Assembly: GCF_002968635.1 (NCBI RefSeq)
Contig: NZ_PVBN01000005.1
Coordinates: forward strand, 327,590-391,589
Reading direction: 5' to 3'
DNA: 64,000 bases
Source: Neorhizobium alkalisoli
Lineage (GTDB): Bacteria; Pseudomonadota; Alphaproteobacteria; Rhizobiales; Rhizobiaceae
The notes beneath the pieces are model-generated. The model made no database searches. It saw only the letters and a list, made by a program, of their open reading frames with translations, and was not told the origin of the DNA. Both the position numbers and the translations under genes were made by a program. Shown here in pieces: positions 1 through 8,957 of this stretch. Each line of letters begins with the position of its first letter. Position 1 is the first letter of the stretch.

Positions 1-1570
1 TACCCGGCGCTTCGGACACGGGACCATCAAGCTCAAGTTCCCGGGCGCAGGAGCGCAGCACTTCCCCAAGCTCGGCATTGAAGTTGAGGCGCGCCAGCGA
101 CGCGTCCATCTGGCCGACCGCCGTCTTGCTCTGATCACCGAGTGCCGCCATCTGGGCATCCATCCGGTCACCCACCGCGCGAATATTTTCGAGCGCCGTC
201 GTCAGGCGCAGATCGAGACATTCCTCTTCGTTTTCACCCTGGCCGCCAATCAGCTTGTTGGAAGCGGCCTCCAACGTGTGGAGTTCTGCGAGAATCTTCT
301 CGGCCGTCTCGTCAAGCAGGGCGGCAAAATTCCTGAGTTCGGCGGTGACGACGTTGATTGCCCTGCCCTCTTCGCCGATCTTGCCGCAACGCAGGTTCGT
401 GTTGAGCGCCATGTAGTGGATGTCCGTGCGCACTGCGCGGACGACCCCGATACCGTTCAGCAATTCCTGCACCGTCCGGCCGGTCGAACGGCTCAGTTCG
501 CTTGCCTGGCGGGCAACGCCCTCCACGTCCCTTACGGCGCTGCGGGCAGCCGCAACGCTGTTTTCCAGCTCGCGGATCGCGCTGTCGCTTCCGCCGGTGC
601 CGTTCTCGGCCACTGCGGTGCGCAGTGCCTCGATCTCCGACAGGTCAGAGCGAAAGCTTGCAACGGTCGCAACGATTTTCGTCGTGTCCCGATCGAAATC
701 GGAGATCGATTGGTTGAGCTGCTGTGATACCAGCATCCGGATAATCAATGACAGGCTCTCGCGCTGCTCTGCGTTCAATTCTGTCGCAGCGGACGATTGC
801 AGGTAGTCCGACAGGATCCGCAGGCTCGCCTGGCAATGTTCGATACGCTGGCGGGTAATGTCGCCGACCTGCATCGCCGAAAGCGTAGCGGCCAGCTTCA
901 TCTGAATGGCGCCGGCGACGGTGCGCACCCTGGCGGCGCGTTCGACCAGCGACTTGCGGTGTTTGCCTATCTCCGCGGCCCCTTCCGTGAGGCCTTCCAC
1001 GATGCGCGGCACCGTCTTGTCATAACTTGCCAGAGTTGCCTTGCCTTTGACCATGACTGGACCGAGGCCCTGGCCAAGCGTGCTGAGCTTGCCGGCAAAG
1101 TCGTTGACCTGTCGCGTGCCCTCCTGAATCCTTTCCAAGATTTCCTCGGCGAAACCGGCAAAGTCGGCGATACCGGCCCCGGTGATCTTGGCGGTCACGG
1201 CAAAGGTTCTCAGGTAGCGCAGCGTCTCCTGCATTTCCTCGATCTGCGGCTGAAGCTTGCGTTCCGTCAGGGCGATTTCCTGAAACCCCACCTGGCGGGC
1301 AGTTTCCAGTCCGGTCAGATGCGACAACCGGTCAACGGTATTCTTCAGCTCCGCCATGGTGGCGTTTGCCGTTCCCTCATCAAGCGAACCCGTCAACTGA
1401 TCGAGTGAACTTATCAGCTTGTTGAGCACGTCGAGAATAGACAGAAGTGCGGCGCCGCCCTCGAGGAATCGTTCCTCGATACGCGACCGGGCCGCTTCCA
1501 TGCGGTCAACAAAGAACAGAATGCCCTCCGAGCTTTCCGCGACCTCAAAAATGGGTGCCCTGACAGCCAC
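1..1570 (-). CDS. soluble MCP-like coiled-coil chemotaxis protein (partial, C-terminus beyond window)
   Basis: The reverse strand is open from a GTG at 1570 to base 1 (523 codons), with a TGA in frame at 1579-1577 and a GGTGAGG ribosome site just upstream, so GTG 1570 is the only sensible start. The protein is rich in A, E, L, R and Q, has no membrane segment, and looks coiled-coil throughout. Residues about 374-416 (containing MALNTNLRCGKIGEEGR) align by eye with the MCP hairpin tip ([18 protein letters not shown]), but the EAARAG core is lost. Residues 234-245 (QVGDITRQRIEH) resemble the CheZ catalytic helix, with D237 and Q241 four apart. It is divergent from the che operon, so it probably acts at the CheA/CheW array or on CheY-P. 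The gene call is firm; the function is inferred. Confidence 0.85.
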   Translation of the reverse strand, partial: MAVRAPIFEVAESSEGILFFVDRMEAARSRIEERFLEGGAALLSILDVLNKLISSLDQLTGSLDEGTANATMAELKNTVDRLSHLTGLETARQVGFQEIALTERKLQPQIEEMQETLRYLRTFAVTAKITGAGIADFAGFAEEILERIQEGTRQVNDFAGKLSTLGQGLGPVMVKGKATLASYDKTVPRIVEGLTEGAAEIGKHRKSLVERAARVRTVAGAIQMKLAATLSAMQVGDITRQRIEHCQASLRILSDYLQSSAATELNAEQRESLSLIIRMLVSQQLNQSISDFDRDTTKIVATVASFRSDLSEIEALRTAVAENGTGGSDSAIRELENSVAAARSAVRDVEGVARQASELSRSTGRTVQELLNGIGVVRAVRTDIHYMALNTNLRCGKIGEEGRAINVVTAELRNFAALLDETAEKILAELHTLEAASNKLIGGQGENEEECLDLRLTTALENIRAVGDRMDAQMAALGDQSKTAVGQMDASLARLNFNAELGEVLRSCARELELDGPVSEAPG

Positions 1571-1903
1571 TTTGCCTCACCTTCCAGCCCTCGTGGGGCT
1601 CTCACCTGCCGAAATTCGGGCGATAAACTCGCCTGCATTTTTTTGGGACACTGCCACACCAGAAAGTCGTGGCATGGATTTGCCCTGCGCAGGGACCGAT
1701 CTTTGGGTGAAGGGGTTAATTCCGACGAAACAGATCGCCGGTTTTGCCACTTGTAGTTAATTTTCTGTCCAGAGAATGAATGCAAATTACAACTTATTAT
1801 TATTATGCCGCGAGATTTCGCCACGGGCCATTAACATCCCATTAACGATGCAAGCCCAGAGTTTCGCGAGTATTTCAGCTGTTACAGATTATATTGAGGT
1901 CAG
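1571..1903. other. 333-bp divergent intergenic region of the che cluster
   Basis: This gap lies between the leftward MCP-like gene and the rightward STAS gene and must hold both promoters. It becomes AT-rich towards the STAS gene (1740-1900) and contains a TTAA-N7-TTAA site. No open frame with a ribosome site and family resemblance was seen; the two small frames here run into the neighbouring genes or are low complexity. Confidence 0.7.
1831..1846 (+). promoter_or_regulatory. candidate CtrA-binding site (TTAA-N7-TTAAC)
   Basis: The sequence TTAACATCCCATTAAC matches the alphaproteobacterial CtrA box, TTAA-N7-TTAA(C), with exact 7-base spacing. It lies 58-73 bases before the STAS start codon. 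CtrA is known to control motility and chemotaxis genes in several alphaproteobacteria. That it acts here is inference. Confidence 0.6.
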
Positions 1904-2233
1904 ATGTCTCTCGCCGATTTTAAGGAAGATTGCTTTCAGCTGCCACCGAACCTGACGGTACGTGCGATAGGTACGGTCCGGCAGGAAATGCTCCAGCTGA
2001 TCGACAAGCACAAATCCACAACTATTGCGATTACGGGTGACTGTCAGGTGGACATCAGCTTTGTCCAGCTCATGGAAGCTGCGCGCATCTACGCCGGCTC
2101 CGCCGGAAAAAACATCGCGCTCGCCGAGCCCGCAAACGGCCCGCTGCTCGATGTCCTGAAACGCAGTGGCTTTCTGGAAGGAATGTCCGCTGACGATGCA
2201 AAATTCTGGCTTCATCAAGGGGGAATTCAATGA
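1904..2233 (+). CDS. STAS-domain protein, first gene of che operon
   Basis: This 109-residue protein has the length and pattern of a single STAS domain: beta strand (TTIAITGD), the DISFVQLM segment with the serine where anti-sigma antagonists are phosphorylated, then an alpha/beta repeat ending in LKRSGFLEGM. Such small STAS proteins often head rhizobial che operons. Its stop overlaps the cheY start by four bases (ATGA), so the two are translationally coupled. It probably binds CheA or another array component; no partner can be read from the sequence. Confidence 0.8.
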   Translation: MSLADFKEDCFQLPPNLTVRAIGTVRQEMLQLIDKHKSTTIAITGDCQVDISFVQLMEAARIYAGSAGKNIALAEPANGPLLDVLKRSGFLEGMSADDAKFWLHQGGIQ

Positions 2234-2598
2234 GCGCCAGTATCCTCACGGTCGATGACTCCGCCAGTATCCGGCTGACGACGCGCGTTGCTCTCAGCAA
2301 TGCGGGTTACCAAATCACCGAAGCCGTGGACGGCATGGACGGGATCGCCAAGCTCAATGCCGGCCAATTCGATCTGATCGTTACCGACCTCAATATGCCG
2401 AACATGGACGGCCTGACGATGATCCGCGAGTTGCGCAAGATGCCGGCTCACATGGGGGTCCCGGTGATCTTCCTGACGACGGAATCCGACAACGACATGA
2501 AGCAGCAGGCCAAGGCCGCTGGCGCCACCGGCTGGCTGACAAAGCCTTTCGACCCGGAGAGCCTCGTGAAAATCGTCCGAAAGGTGCTTGGCAAATGA
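2230..2598 (+). CDS. cheY: CheY chemotaxis response regulator
   Basis: A 122-residue stand-alone receiver domain. The acidic pair D9-D10 (VDDSAS), phosphoacceptor D53 (VTDLNMPNMDG), T83/T84 (FLTTES) and K105 (LTKPF) are all present, so it should accept phosphate from CheA. No output domain is attached. It overlaps the STAS gene by four bases upstream and cheA by four downstream. It is the only stand-alone CheY in the cluster, while many rhizobial che operons have two and use one as a phosphate sink. Confidence 0.95.
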   Translation: MSASILTVDDSASIRLTTRVALSNAGYQITEAVDGMDGIAKLNAGQFDLIVTDLNMPNMDGLTMIRELRKMPAHMGVPVIFLTTESDNDMKQQAKAAGATGWLTKPFDPESLVKIVRKVLGK

Positions 2599-4610
2599 GC
2601 TTTCCTGATCCTATCGCGGTTTTCAGAACGGAAGCGGCCGAGCTTCTGGAGCAGATCGAGGCGGGCCTTCTCGACCTGAACGTAAACCTCGGCGACAAGG
2701 ATCAGATAGACGCGGTCTTCCGCGGTCTCCACACATTGAAGGGCTCCGGAGCCATGTTCGGCTTCGAGGCCCTCGCCGCCTTTACCCATCACTGCGAAAC
2801 GGCCTTCGATCGCGTCCGCAAGGGTGAAGTGCCGGCAACCCAGGCACTGGTCACCGCCGTTCTTGAAGCGAAGGACCACATGCGGGCCCTGGTGGAAACA
2901 CCGGCCGGCGACCATGAGGCAACCAGCGAAGCGCTGCTCGCAAACCTGAGGGCGGCCGTCGACGGCGCGAAAAGTCCGGGCGTACATCAGGCCGCGGCCC
3001 CTGCGCAGACTCTCTTCAAGATCCGCTTCAGCCTGCCGCAGAATGCGATGGCGAACGGCACCAATCCCCTTCCGTTGCTTGACGAGTTGCGCGAGCTTGG
3101 CGAGTGCACGATCGTCGCCGACCGGTCCGCCATTCCGTCACTCGATCTTCTCTCACCCACGGATCTCCATATCTCCTGGAATGTGGAACTGCTGACGTCC
3201 CAGCCCCGCTCGGCGATCGAGGATGTCTTCATCTTCGTCATGGACGACATGCGGCTCGAAATCACGGTGGTCGAGGCCGTCACTGCCGCGGCAAAATCCC
3301 CGGAAAAGCCGGCGACACCGATCCAGGCGGCCGAGCCAGTCGCAGCGGAGCCGGCGCCCGTCACCGTCTCAGCCCCGCGCGTACCAGCACCCATGACTGC
3401 CGCTCCGGCCCCAACCGATGCCAAGGCCAACAAGGCCTCCGAAAATGTCCGCGTGCCGGCGGAAAAACTCGACGAACTGATGGATCGGGTCGGGGAGCTG
3501 GTCATCGCCCAGTCCCGCCTCAGCCAGCTTGCGGGCGGCAGCGGCGATCTGCAGCTGCGCGCCGTCTCGGAAGACGTGGAGCGCCTCTCCGGGGAACTCC
3601 GGGATACCATGATGGTGCTGCGCATGGTGCCCGTCACGCAGCTCTTCGGCCGGTTTCGCCGCCTTGTGCATGACCTTTCCCATGAAACCGGGAAGATGAT
3701 CGAGCTCGTCACCGAGGGTGAAAGCACCGAAGTCGACAAAAGCGTCATCGAACGGCTCGCGGATCCGCTCGTCCATCTTGTCCGCAATTCCTGTGATCAC
3801 GGGCTCGAAACGCCGGATGAACGCCGTGCTGCGGGCAAACCTCAGGCAGGCCGGATCATGCTCTCCGCCCGCCAGCAGGCCGGCGAGGTCATCATCACCA
3901 TCAAGGACGACGGTCGCGGCATCAACCGGGAGCGCGTGCGGGCGAAAGCGGAAGCATCCGGCCTCATCCAGCCGAACGCGAACCTTACCGATCAGGAACT
4001 CTATCAGCTTATCTTCCAGCCGGGCTTTTCGACGGCCCAGCAGGTCACCAACCTCTCCGGCCGCGGCGTCGGCATGGACGTGGTCAAGCGGACCATTGAT
4101 GCACTGCGCGGCACGATCAACGTGATCAGCCATCCGGGCGAAGGCTCCGAAATCTCGCTCGCAATCCCTCTGACGCTGGCGATCATCGACGGCCTGCTCG
4201 TCCGTGTCGGCGCCGGCAGATACGTCATTCCTCTCTCGGCCGTCGAAGAATGCCTGGAACTGTCGATCGAGGAAGACATGCGTTCGCGCGGACGCAGCTT
4301 CATCTCGCTGCGCGACAGCCTGGTGCCTTTCCTCCGGCTCCGCGATCTCTTCCGCACGGGCACCAAGCCCGATCCTTTCCAGAAAGTGGTGGTCATTTCG
4401 ACCGGCTCGGAACGTGTGGGCCTGGTGGTCGACCAGATCATCGGCGACCATCAGACCGTCATCAAGGCCATGTCCAAACTGCACCACGACGTCGCAACCT
4501 TCTCCGGCGCAACCATCCTCGGCGACGGTGACGTGGCGCTGATCCTCGACGTCGGACACCTGGTGGCGGAAGGACAACAACAGGAGGCGCATCTGCGGGC
4601 GGCGGGATGA
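2595..4610 (+). CDS. cheA: CheA chemotaxis sensor histidine kinase
   Basis: A 671-residue soluble kinase with the usual five-domain order. The N-terminal HPt has phospho-site H46 in FRGLHTLKGSGAM. A diverged P2-like domain (about 130-215) is followed by a Pro/Ala-rich linker (about 215-275). The P3 dimerisation helices start near KLDELMDRVGELV. The HATPase has its N box at LVHLVRNSCDHGLE and glycine boxes DDGRGI and GRGVGMDVV. A CheW-like P5 domain ends the protein. It phosphorylates CheY and CheB. It overlaps cheY and cheW by four bases each. Confidence 0.97.
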   Translation: MSFPDPIAVFRTEAAELLEQIEAGLLDLNVNLGDKDQIDAVFRGLHTLKGSGAMFGFEALAAFTHHCETAFDRVRKGEVPATQALVTAVLEAKDHMRALVETPAGDHEATSEALLANLRAAVDGAKSPGVHQAAAPAQTLFKIRFSLPQNAMANGTNPLPLLDELRELGECTIVADRSAIPSLDLLSPTDLHISWNVELLTSQPRSAIEDVFIFVMDDMRLEITVVEAVTAAAKSPEKPATPIQAAEPVAAEPAPVTVSAPRVPAPMTAAPAPTDAKANKASENVRVPAEKLDELMDRVGELVIAQSRLSQLAGGSGDLQLRAVSEDVERLSGELRDTMMVLRMVPVTQLFGRFRRLVHDLSHETGKMIELVTEGESTEVDKSVIERLADPLVHLVRNSCDHGLETPDERRAAGKPQAGRIMLSARQQAGEVIITIKDDGRGINRERVRAKAEASGLIQPNANLTDQELYQLIFQPGFSTAQQVTNLSGRGVGMDVVKRTIDALRGTINVISHPGEGSEISLAIPLTLAIIDGLLVRVGAGRYVIPLSAVEECLELSIEEDMRSRGRSFISLRDSLVPFLRLRDLFRTGTKPDPFQKVVVISTGSERVGLVVDQIIGDHQTVIKAMSKLHHDVATFSGATILGDGDVALILDVGHLVAEGQQQEAHLRAAG

Positions 4611-5134
4611 ACGAAGCAGTCAGAAAGATTTCGAAAGACCTTTGGAACGGCCGTGACGAGCTGGAAGTCCTCACATTCGACATCGCCGGCGAGATGTTCG
4701 CGCTGGAAGCCGTGATCGTACAGGAAATCCTGGATCTCCTGCCCGAGACCGTGGTGCCGGGGGCCAAGGCCTTCGTCGGCTGCGTGATCAATTTTCGCGG
4801 CAAGGTAATCCCGCTCGCCGACATACGGCTCGCTTTCGGTATGGAAGCGACGAAACCGACGATCGACAGCCGCATCATCGTCATCGCGATCAACATCGAC
4901 GGCGAACCTGTTCTTGCGGGCATCCGCACGGACAAGGTGCACGAGGTGACGACACTCCTTCGTGCTGCGGGCGAGCCGCCGCCGAGTGTCGGAATGCGCT
5001 GGCGGCCGGACTTCATCGAATGCCTTGTGAAGCGAGGGACGGAATTCATCATCGTCCCCAATCTCAACGCGATTTTTGCCGCCGAGGCAGATCGCACCGG
5101 TTCATCCATCTCCCACGGCTCAGCACAAAGGTGA
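4607..5134 (+). CDS. cheW: CheW coupling protein (first copy)
   Basis: A 175-residue single CheW domain ([20 protein letters not shown], then [15 protein letters not shown]) that links receptors to CheA. The N-terminus is about 18 residues longer than in the second copy, and the last 15 or so residues are Ser/Gly-rich. It starts inside the cheA stop (ATGA overlap) and is followed after four bases by the first receptor gene, so it is in the same transcript. Confidence 0.95.
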   Translation: MNEAVRKISKDLWNGRDELEVLTFDIAGEMFALEAVIVQEILDLLPETVVPGAKAFVGCVINFRGKVIPLADIRLAFGMEATKPTIDSRIIVIAINIDGEPVLAGIRTDKVHEVTTLLRAAGEPPPSVGMRWRPDFIECLVKRGTEFIIVPNLNAIFAAEADRTGSSISHGSAQR

Positions 5135-5138
5135 GACC

Positions 5139-6839
5139 ATGAAATTCACGATCAAACTCAAGCTGGGCTTGGCCTTTGCCGTCATGATCGTCCTGTTGCT
5201 TGCAACGGCGATCTACGGGGTTACGAGTCTCTCCGAGCTGAACAATGCGATGACGCAGATGTCCAACGGACCTGTCGCTCGCCTTGAGCTCGCCCAAAGG
5301 ATCAGCGTGGCGCAGCTCCAAAGCATCCGTCAGCAGAAGAACCTGATCGCCGCCACGACTCCGGCGGAGATCGATGGGGCGCGCGAGAAGGGTGACGCAG
5401 CACGCGCCGAGTTGAAAAGCGCACTGGACAAAGCGCTGAGCATCGCCACGGAGCAAGGGAAGCCGCGCTGGCTGAAGATCCAGGAATTCGCCGCCAAGGC
5501 GGACGCCGCCGATGACCGCATTCGCACATCCATCCAGGCAGGAGCAGTGGATCAGGCCCAGCGCCTGTCGGTTACCGAAGCGCGCGAGGCCGCCAACGGA
5601 CTGGACGCGGCCGTCGACGAGCTCGTGGCGCTGTCGAAGCAACAGCTAAGCGATGCCAATGCCGAGACCGACGTCCTTTACGAAACGACGCGAAACCTTA
5701 TGGTTGGCGTTGCGGCGATTGCGGTCATGATCGCCTTGTTCGCCGCCATCTGGATCTCGATAACGATCAGCCGCGGCCTCGCCCGAGCCACCGCAGGTGT
5801 GCGCAACGTCGCAGAGGGTGACCTTACCCGCACGGTTGAGATCTCCACCAAGGACGAAATCGGCGACCTGCTTGGCCATGTAAACGTCATGATCGAACGC
5901 CTGCGCGGTGTTGTCGGCGACGCTCTGGCCGCTTCGACCAATGTCTCCTCGGGCAGCCAGGAGCTTTCGGCAAGTTCTGAAACCCTGTCGCAGGGCGCAA
6001 CCGAACAGGCATCTTCGGCCGAAGAGGCGTCCGCCTCGATGGAGCAGATGGCCGCCAACATCAAGCAGAACGCCGATAACGCCGCCCAGACCGAAAAGAT
6101 CGCCCGTCAGTCATCGCGCGACGCCGAAGCCTCCGGTCAGGCCGTCAACCGCGCCGTCGGTGCGATGCGCACGATCGCCGAAAAGATCTCGATCGTGCAG
6201 GAAATAGCCCGCCAGACCGACCTTCTGGCGCTGAACGCCGCCGTCGAGGCCGCCCGTGCCGGCGAACACGGCAAGGGATTTGCGGTGGTCGCTTCGGAAG
6301 TGCGGAAACTTGCCGAACGCAGCCAGGCTGCGGCTGCGGAAATCAGCGCGCTTTCGGGCGAAACGGTGCAGGTTGCGACCGACGCCGGCGAGATGCTCAA
6401 CAAGCTGGTCCCGGATATCCAGAAGACCGCCGAACTGGTGTCGGAAATCTCCGCCGCCTGCCGCGAGCAGGATATCGGTGCGGCCCAGATCAACGAGGCG
6501 ATCCAGCAGCTCGACAAGGTGACCCAGCAGAATGCCGGCGCATCCGAAGAGATGTCTGCCACCTCGGAAGAACTTGCCGCACAAGCCGAGGAGCTGCAGG
6601 CATCGATCGCCTTCTTCAAGGTCGACCAGACCGCGGGCAACAAGCTGCCAAAGCGGAATGCACCCGTTTCCAGCAACAAGCCTGCCGTCAGGCCCGCGCA
6701 GGCGAACCGCCCGGCGCCGCGCCAGTTCAAGCAGGACCATTCGGTGGTCGGCCAGCAGGCTCGCGCCAAGGGTTTTGCCCTCGACATGTCGATGGGCGGG
6801 CCGGACTCCGACGACGCGGATTTTCGCGAAAGCGCCTAA
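5139..6839 (+). CDS. methyl-accepting chemotaxis protein, single HAMP
   Basis: This is a 566-residue receptor. The start is ATG 5139, just after GGTGAG and four bases past cheW; a longer frame begins inside cheW and is not credible. TM1 is about 8-29, then a helical periplasmic domain of about 155 residues of the four-helix-bundle type. TM2 is about 187-210, one HAMP about 211-260, and the signalling domain follows with a canonical tip ([31 protein letters not shown] in parts). The tail ends in [11 protein letters not shown] and lacks the enterobacterial NWETF peptide. The ligand is unknown. It is the first of three tandem receptors. Confidence 0.95.
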   Translation: MKFTIKLKLGLAFAVMIVLLLATAIYGVTSLSELNNAMTQMSNGPVARLELAQRISVAQLQSIRQQKNLIAATTPAEIDGAREKGDAARAELKSALDKALSIATEQGKPRWLKIQEFAAKADAADDRIRTSIQAGAVDQAQRLSVTEAREAANGLDAAVDELVALSKQQLSDANAETDVLYETTRNLMVGVAAIAVMIALFAAIWISITISRGLARATAGVRNVAEGDLTRTVEISTKDEIGDLLGHVNVMIERLRGVVGDALAASTNVSSGSQELSASSETLSQGATEQASSAEEASASMEQMAANIKQNADNAAQTEKIARQSSRDAEASGQAVNRAVGAMRTIAEKISIVQEIARQTDLLALNAAVEAARAGEHGKGFAVVASEVRKLAERSQAAAAEISALSGETVQVATDAGEMLNKLVPDIQKTAELVSEISAACREQDIGAAQINEAIQQLDKVTQQNAGASEEMSATSEELAAQAEELQASIAFFKVDQTAGNKLPKRNAPVSSNKPAVRPAQANRPAPRQFKQDHSVVGQQARAKGFALDMSMGGPDSDDADFRESA

Positions 6840-6860
6840 GGGCGCCTGAAGAGAACAAGA

Positions 6861-6880
6861 CCCTGGGCTTCGGCCCAGGG
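6861..6880 (+). terminator. GC-rich stem-loop between mcp1 and mcp2
   Basis: CCCTGGGC-TTCG-GCCCAGGG is a perfect 8-bp stem capped by a stable TTCG tetraloop, 22 bases after the first receptor stop. No T-run follows, so it may be a partial terminator or an RNA-stability element rather than a full terminator, since the downstream receptors appear to belong to the same operon. Confidence 0.6.
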
Positions 6881-7025
6881 GACCGTCGTCGCGTGTATGC
6901 GGCGACGTCGTGCCGGTTCGCCGGCCTGCAGAGGGTGAATGTATCTGCCTGACTGCGCTTGCAAAGCTACCATCTCCGGATGGAGCAGATTTGTTATCGC
7001 ATTGCAATCGAGGGACACGATACCC

Positions 7026-8849
7026 ATGCGCTTCACCATTAAGCTCAAACTCGCGATCGCCTTTGGCCTGGTGATATTGATGTCGGTCGGCATGGCCGTT
7101 CTGGCGATCATCAACCTTTCCTCGCTCAATTCCTCGATCACCAGCCTTGTCCAGGGTCCAGCAAGCCATCTTGAGAGCCTGAATGCGCTTTCGACTTCGC
7201 TAGCAAACACGATCCGCGGTGAGAAGAACGCCATACTGAATAACGATCCGGCGAAGATCAGCACATACCGTCAGAATGTCGAATTGGCTCGCAAGGAGAT
7301 CGAAGAGACCCTGGCCGAATTCGAAAAGACGACTGATCCTCAACTGCGCTCCAAGATCGGGGAGATCCGGTCAGTCTATCCTTCGTTCGTCGCCTTGCAG
7401 AATGATGTGCTGACTCTCGCTACCCAGAATACTACCGAGAGCAACCAGCGCGCCGGCGAGATTTCGATGACCGAGGGCGCTGCCCTGGTCAACCGCCTGC
7501 TCACGCTGATGTCGGACCTGACGGGTCTTATTAAGACCGATCTGCATGCCACGGACGAAGCCACCAACGAACAGTACTCCAACTCGAGGAACCTGCTCAT
7601 CGGCATGGGTATCGGACTTGTCGTGTTCTCGTTCCTTGTCGCTCTGTGGATCGCCCTTGGGATCAGCTCCGGCCTTCGAAAGATCATGGGTGTCGCCAAC
7701 GCCGTCTCCATCGGCGACCTCAACCAGAATGTCGAGATCAAGACGAATGACGAAATCAAGGATCTCGTCGATACGATCAATGTGATGACGGCCAACCTTC
7801 GCAATACCGCGAACATCGCCGATCAGATTGCCAATGGCGACCTGATGGTTTCGCCGAAGCCGCTTTCCGACAAGGATATTCTTGGTTTGGCGCTCCAGAG
7901 CATGGTGGAGCGCCTGCGCGGTGTCGTCGCCGACGCGCTGGCCGCTTCGACCAATGTCTCTTCAGGCAGCCAGGAACTTTCGGCAAGTTCGGAAACCCTG
8001 TCGCAGGGCGCCACCGAACAGGCATCGTCCGCCGAAGAGGCCTCCGCCTCGATGGAGCAGATGGCGGCCAACATCAAGCAGAACGCCGACAACGCCGCCC
8101 AGACGGAAAAGATCGCCCGTCAGTCGTCGCGCGACGCCGAAGCCTCCGGTCAGGCCGTCAACCGCGCCGTCGGTGCGATGCGCACGATCGCCGAAAAGAT
8201 CTCGATCGTGCAGGAAATCGCCCGCCAGACCGACCTTCTGGCGCTGAACGCCGCCGTCGAGGCCGCCCGTGCCGGCGAACACGGCAAAGGATTTGCAGTG
8301 GTCGCTTCGGAAGTGCGGAAACTTGCCGAACGCAGCCAGGCTGCGGCTGCGGAAATCAGCGCGCTTTCGGGCGAAACGGTGCAGGTGGCGACGGACGCCG
8401 GCGAGATGCTCAACAAGCTGGTCCCGGATATTCAGAAGACCGCCGAACTGGTGTCGGAAATCTCCGCCGCCTGCCGCGAGCAGGATATCGGTGCGGCCCA
8501 GATCAACGAGGCGATCCAGCAGCTCGACAAGGTGACCCAACAGAATGCCGGTGCGTCCGAAGAGATGTCTGCCACCTCGGAAGAACTTGCAGCTCAGGCC
8601 GAGGAGCTGCAGGCATCGATCGCCTTCTTCAAGGTCGACCGCGCTGGGTCGGCGAGAGACAGGGCACAGACTGCTGCACGGGCTTCCGGAACATCGAGAG
8701 CGGCGCCGAAGCCCGCTGGCAAGGCTGCCGGCGCGCAGCGGACCGAGCATTCGGTTCTGGCCCAGCAGGCTCGCGCCAAGGGCTTTGCCCTCGATCTTTC
8801 CATGGGTGGGCCGGATTCCGACGACCACGACTTCAGAGAGAGCGCATGA
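7026..8849 (+). CDS. methyl-accepting chemotaxis protein, two HAMP units
   Basis: This is a 607-residue receptor starting at ATG 7026 ([10 protein letters not shown], the same opening as the other two receptors). TM1 is about 9-30, the periplasmic helical domain 31-188 and TM2 189-211. HAMP1 is 212-260 and a second 40-residue HAMP-like unit ([14 protein letters not shown]...) is 261-300. The signalling domain is nearly identical to those of the neighbours. The tail ends in [11 protein letters not shown]. The periplasmic part differs most from its neighbours, which suggests a different ligand. A 186-base gap with a hairpin separates it from mcp1. Confidence 0.94.
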   Translation: MRFTIKLKLAIAFGLVILMSVGMAVLAIINLSSLNSSITSLVQGPASHLESLNALSTSLANTIRGEKNAILNNDPAKISTYRQNVELARKEIEETLAEFEKTTDPQLRSKIGEIRSVYPSFVALQNDVLTLATQNTTESNQRAGEISMTEGAALVNRLLTLMSDLTGLIKTDLHATDEATNEQYSNSRNLLIGMGIGLVVFSFLVALWIALGISSGLRKIMGVANAVSIGDLNQNVEIKTNDEIKDLVDTINVMTANLRNTANIADQIANGDLMVSPKPLSDKDILGLALQSMVERLRGVVADALAASTNVSSGSQELSASSETLSQGATEQASSAEEASASMEQMAANIKQNADNAAQTEKIARQSSRDAEASGQAVNRAVGAMRTIAEKISIVQEIARQTDLLALNAAVEAARAGEHGKGFAVVASEVRKLAERSQAAAAEISALSGETVQVATDAGEMLNKLVPDIQKTAELVSEISAACREQDIGAAQINEAIQQLDKVTQQNAGASEEMSATSEELAAQAEELQASIAFFKVDRAGSARDRAQTAARASGTSRAAPKPAGKAAGAQRTEHSVLAQQARAKGFALDLSMGGPDSDDHDFRESA

Positions 8850-8869
8850 CGCGGATCAAGGCTGGCGAA

Positions 8870-8889
8870 GCGGGCGGACATCCGCCCGC
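8870..8889 (+). terminator. GC-rich stem-loop between mcp2 and mcp3
   Basis: GCGGGCGG-ACAT-CCGCCCGC is a perfect 8-bp GC stem starting 21 bases after the mcp2 stop, with no following T-run. Its position mirrors the hairpin after mcp1. It may stabilise the upstream message or cause partial termination. Confidence 0.55.
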
Positions 8890-8957
8890 CGACCTTCAAC
8901 GACTTACGATCCAGCGGCAAGGCCCGCATCCGAGAGACATCTCAAGGGAAACGACAG

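Noticed and set aside
278..1408. Rightward open frames opposite the MCP-like gene
   Set aside because: They lack ribosome sites and family resemblance, and are antisense to a 523-codon leftward frame with coiled-coil and MCP-like content.
3369..4592. Long leftward frame of 407 codons opposite cheA
   Set aside because: It is the antisense shadow of the GC-rich cheA gene; the composition is unlike a protein and all CheA motifs lie on the plus strand.
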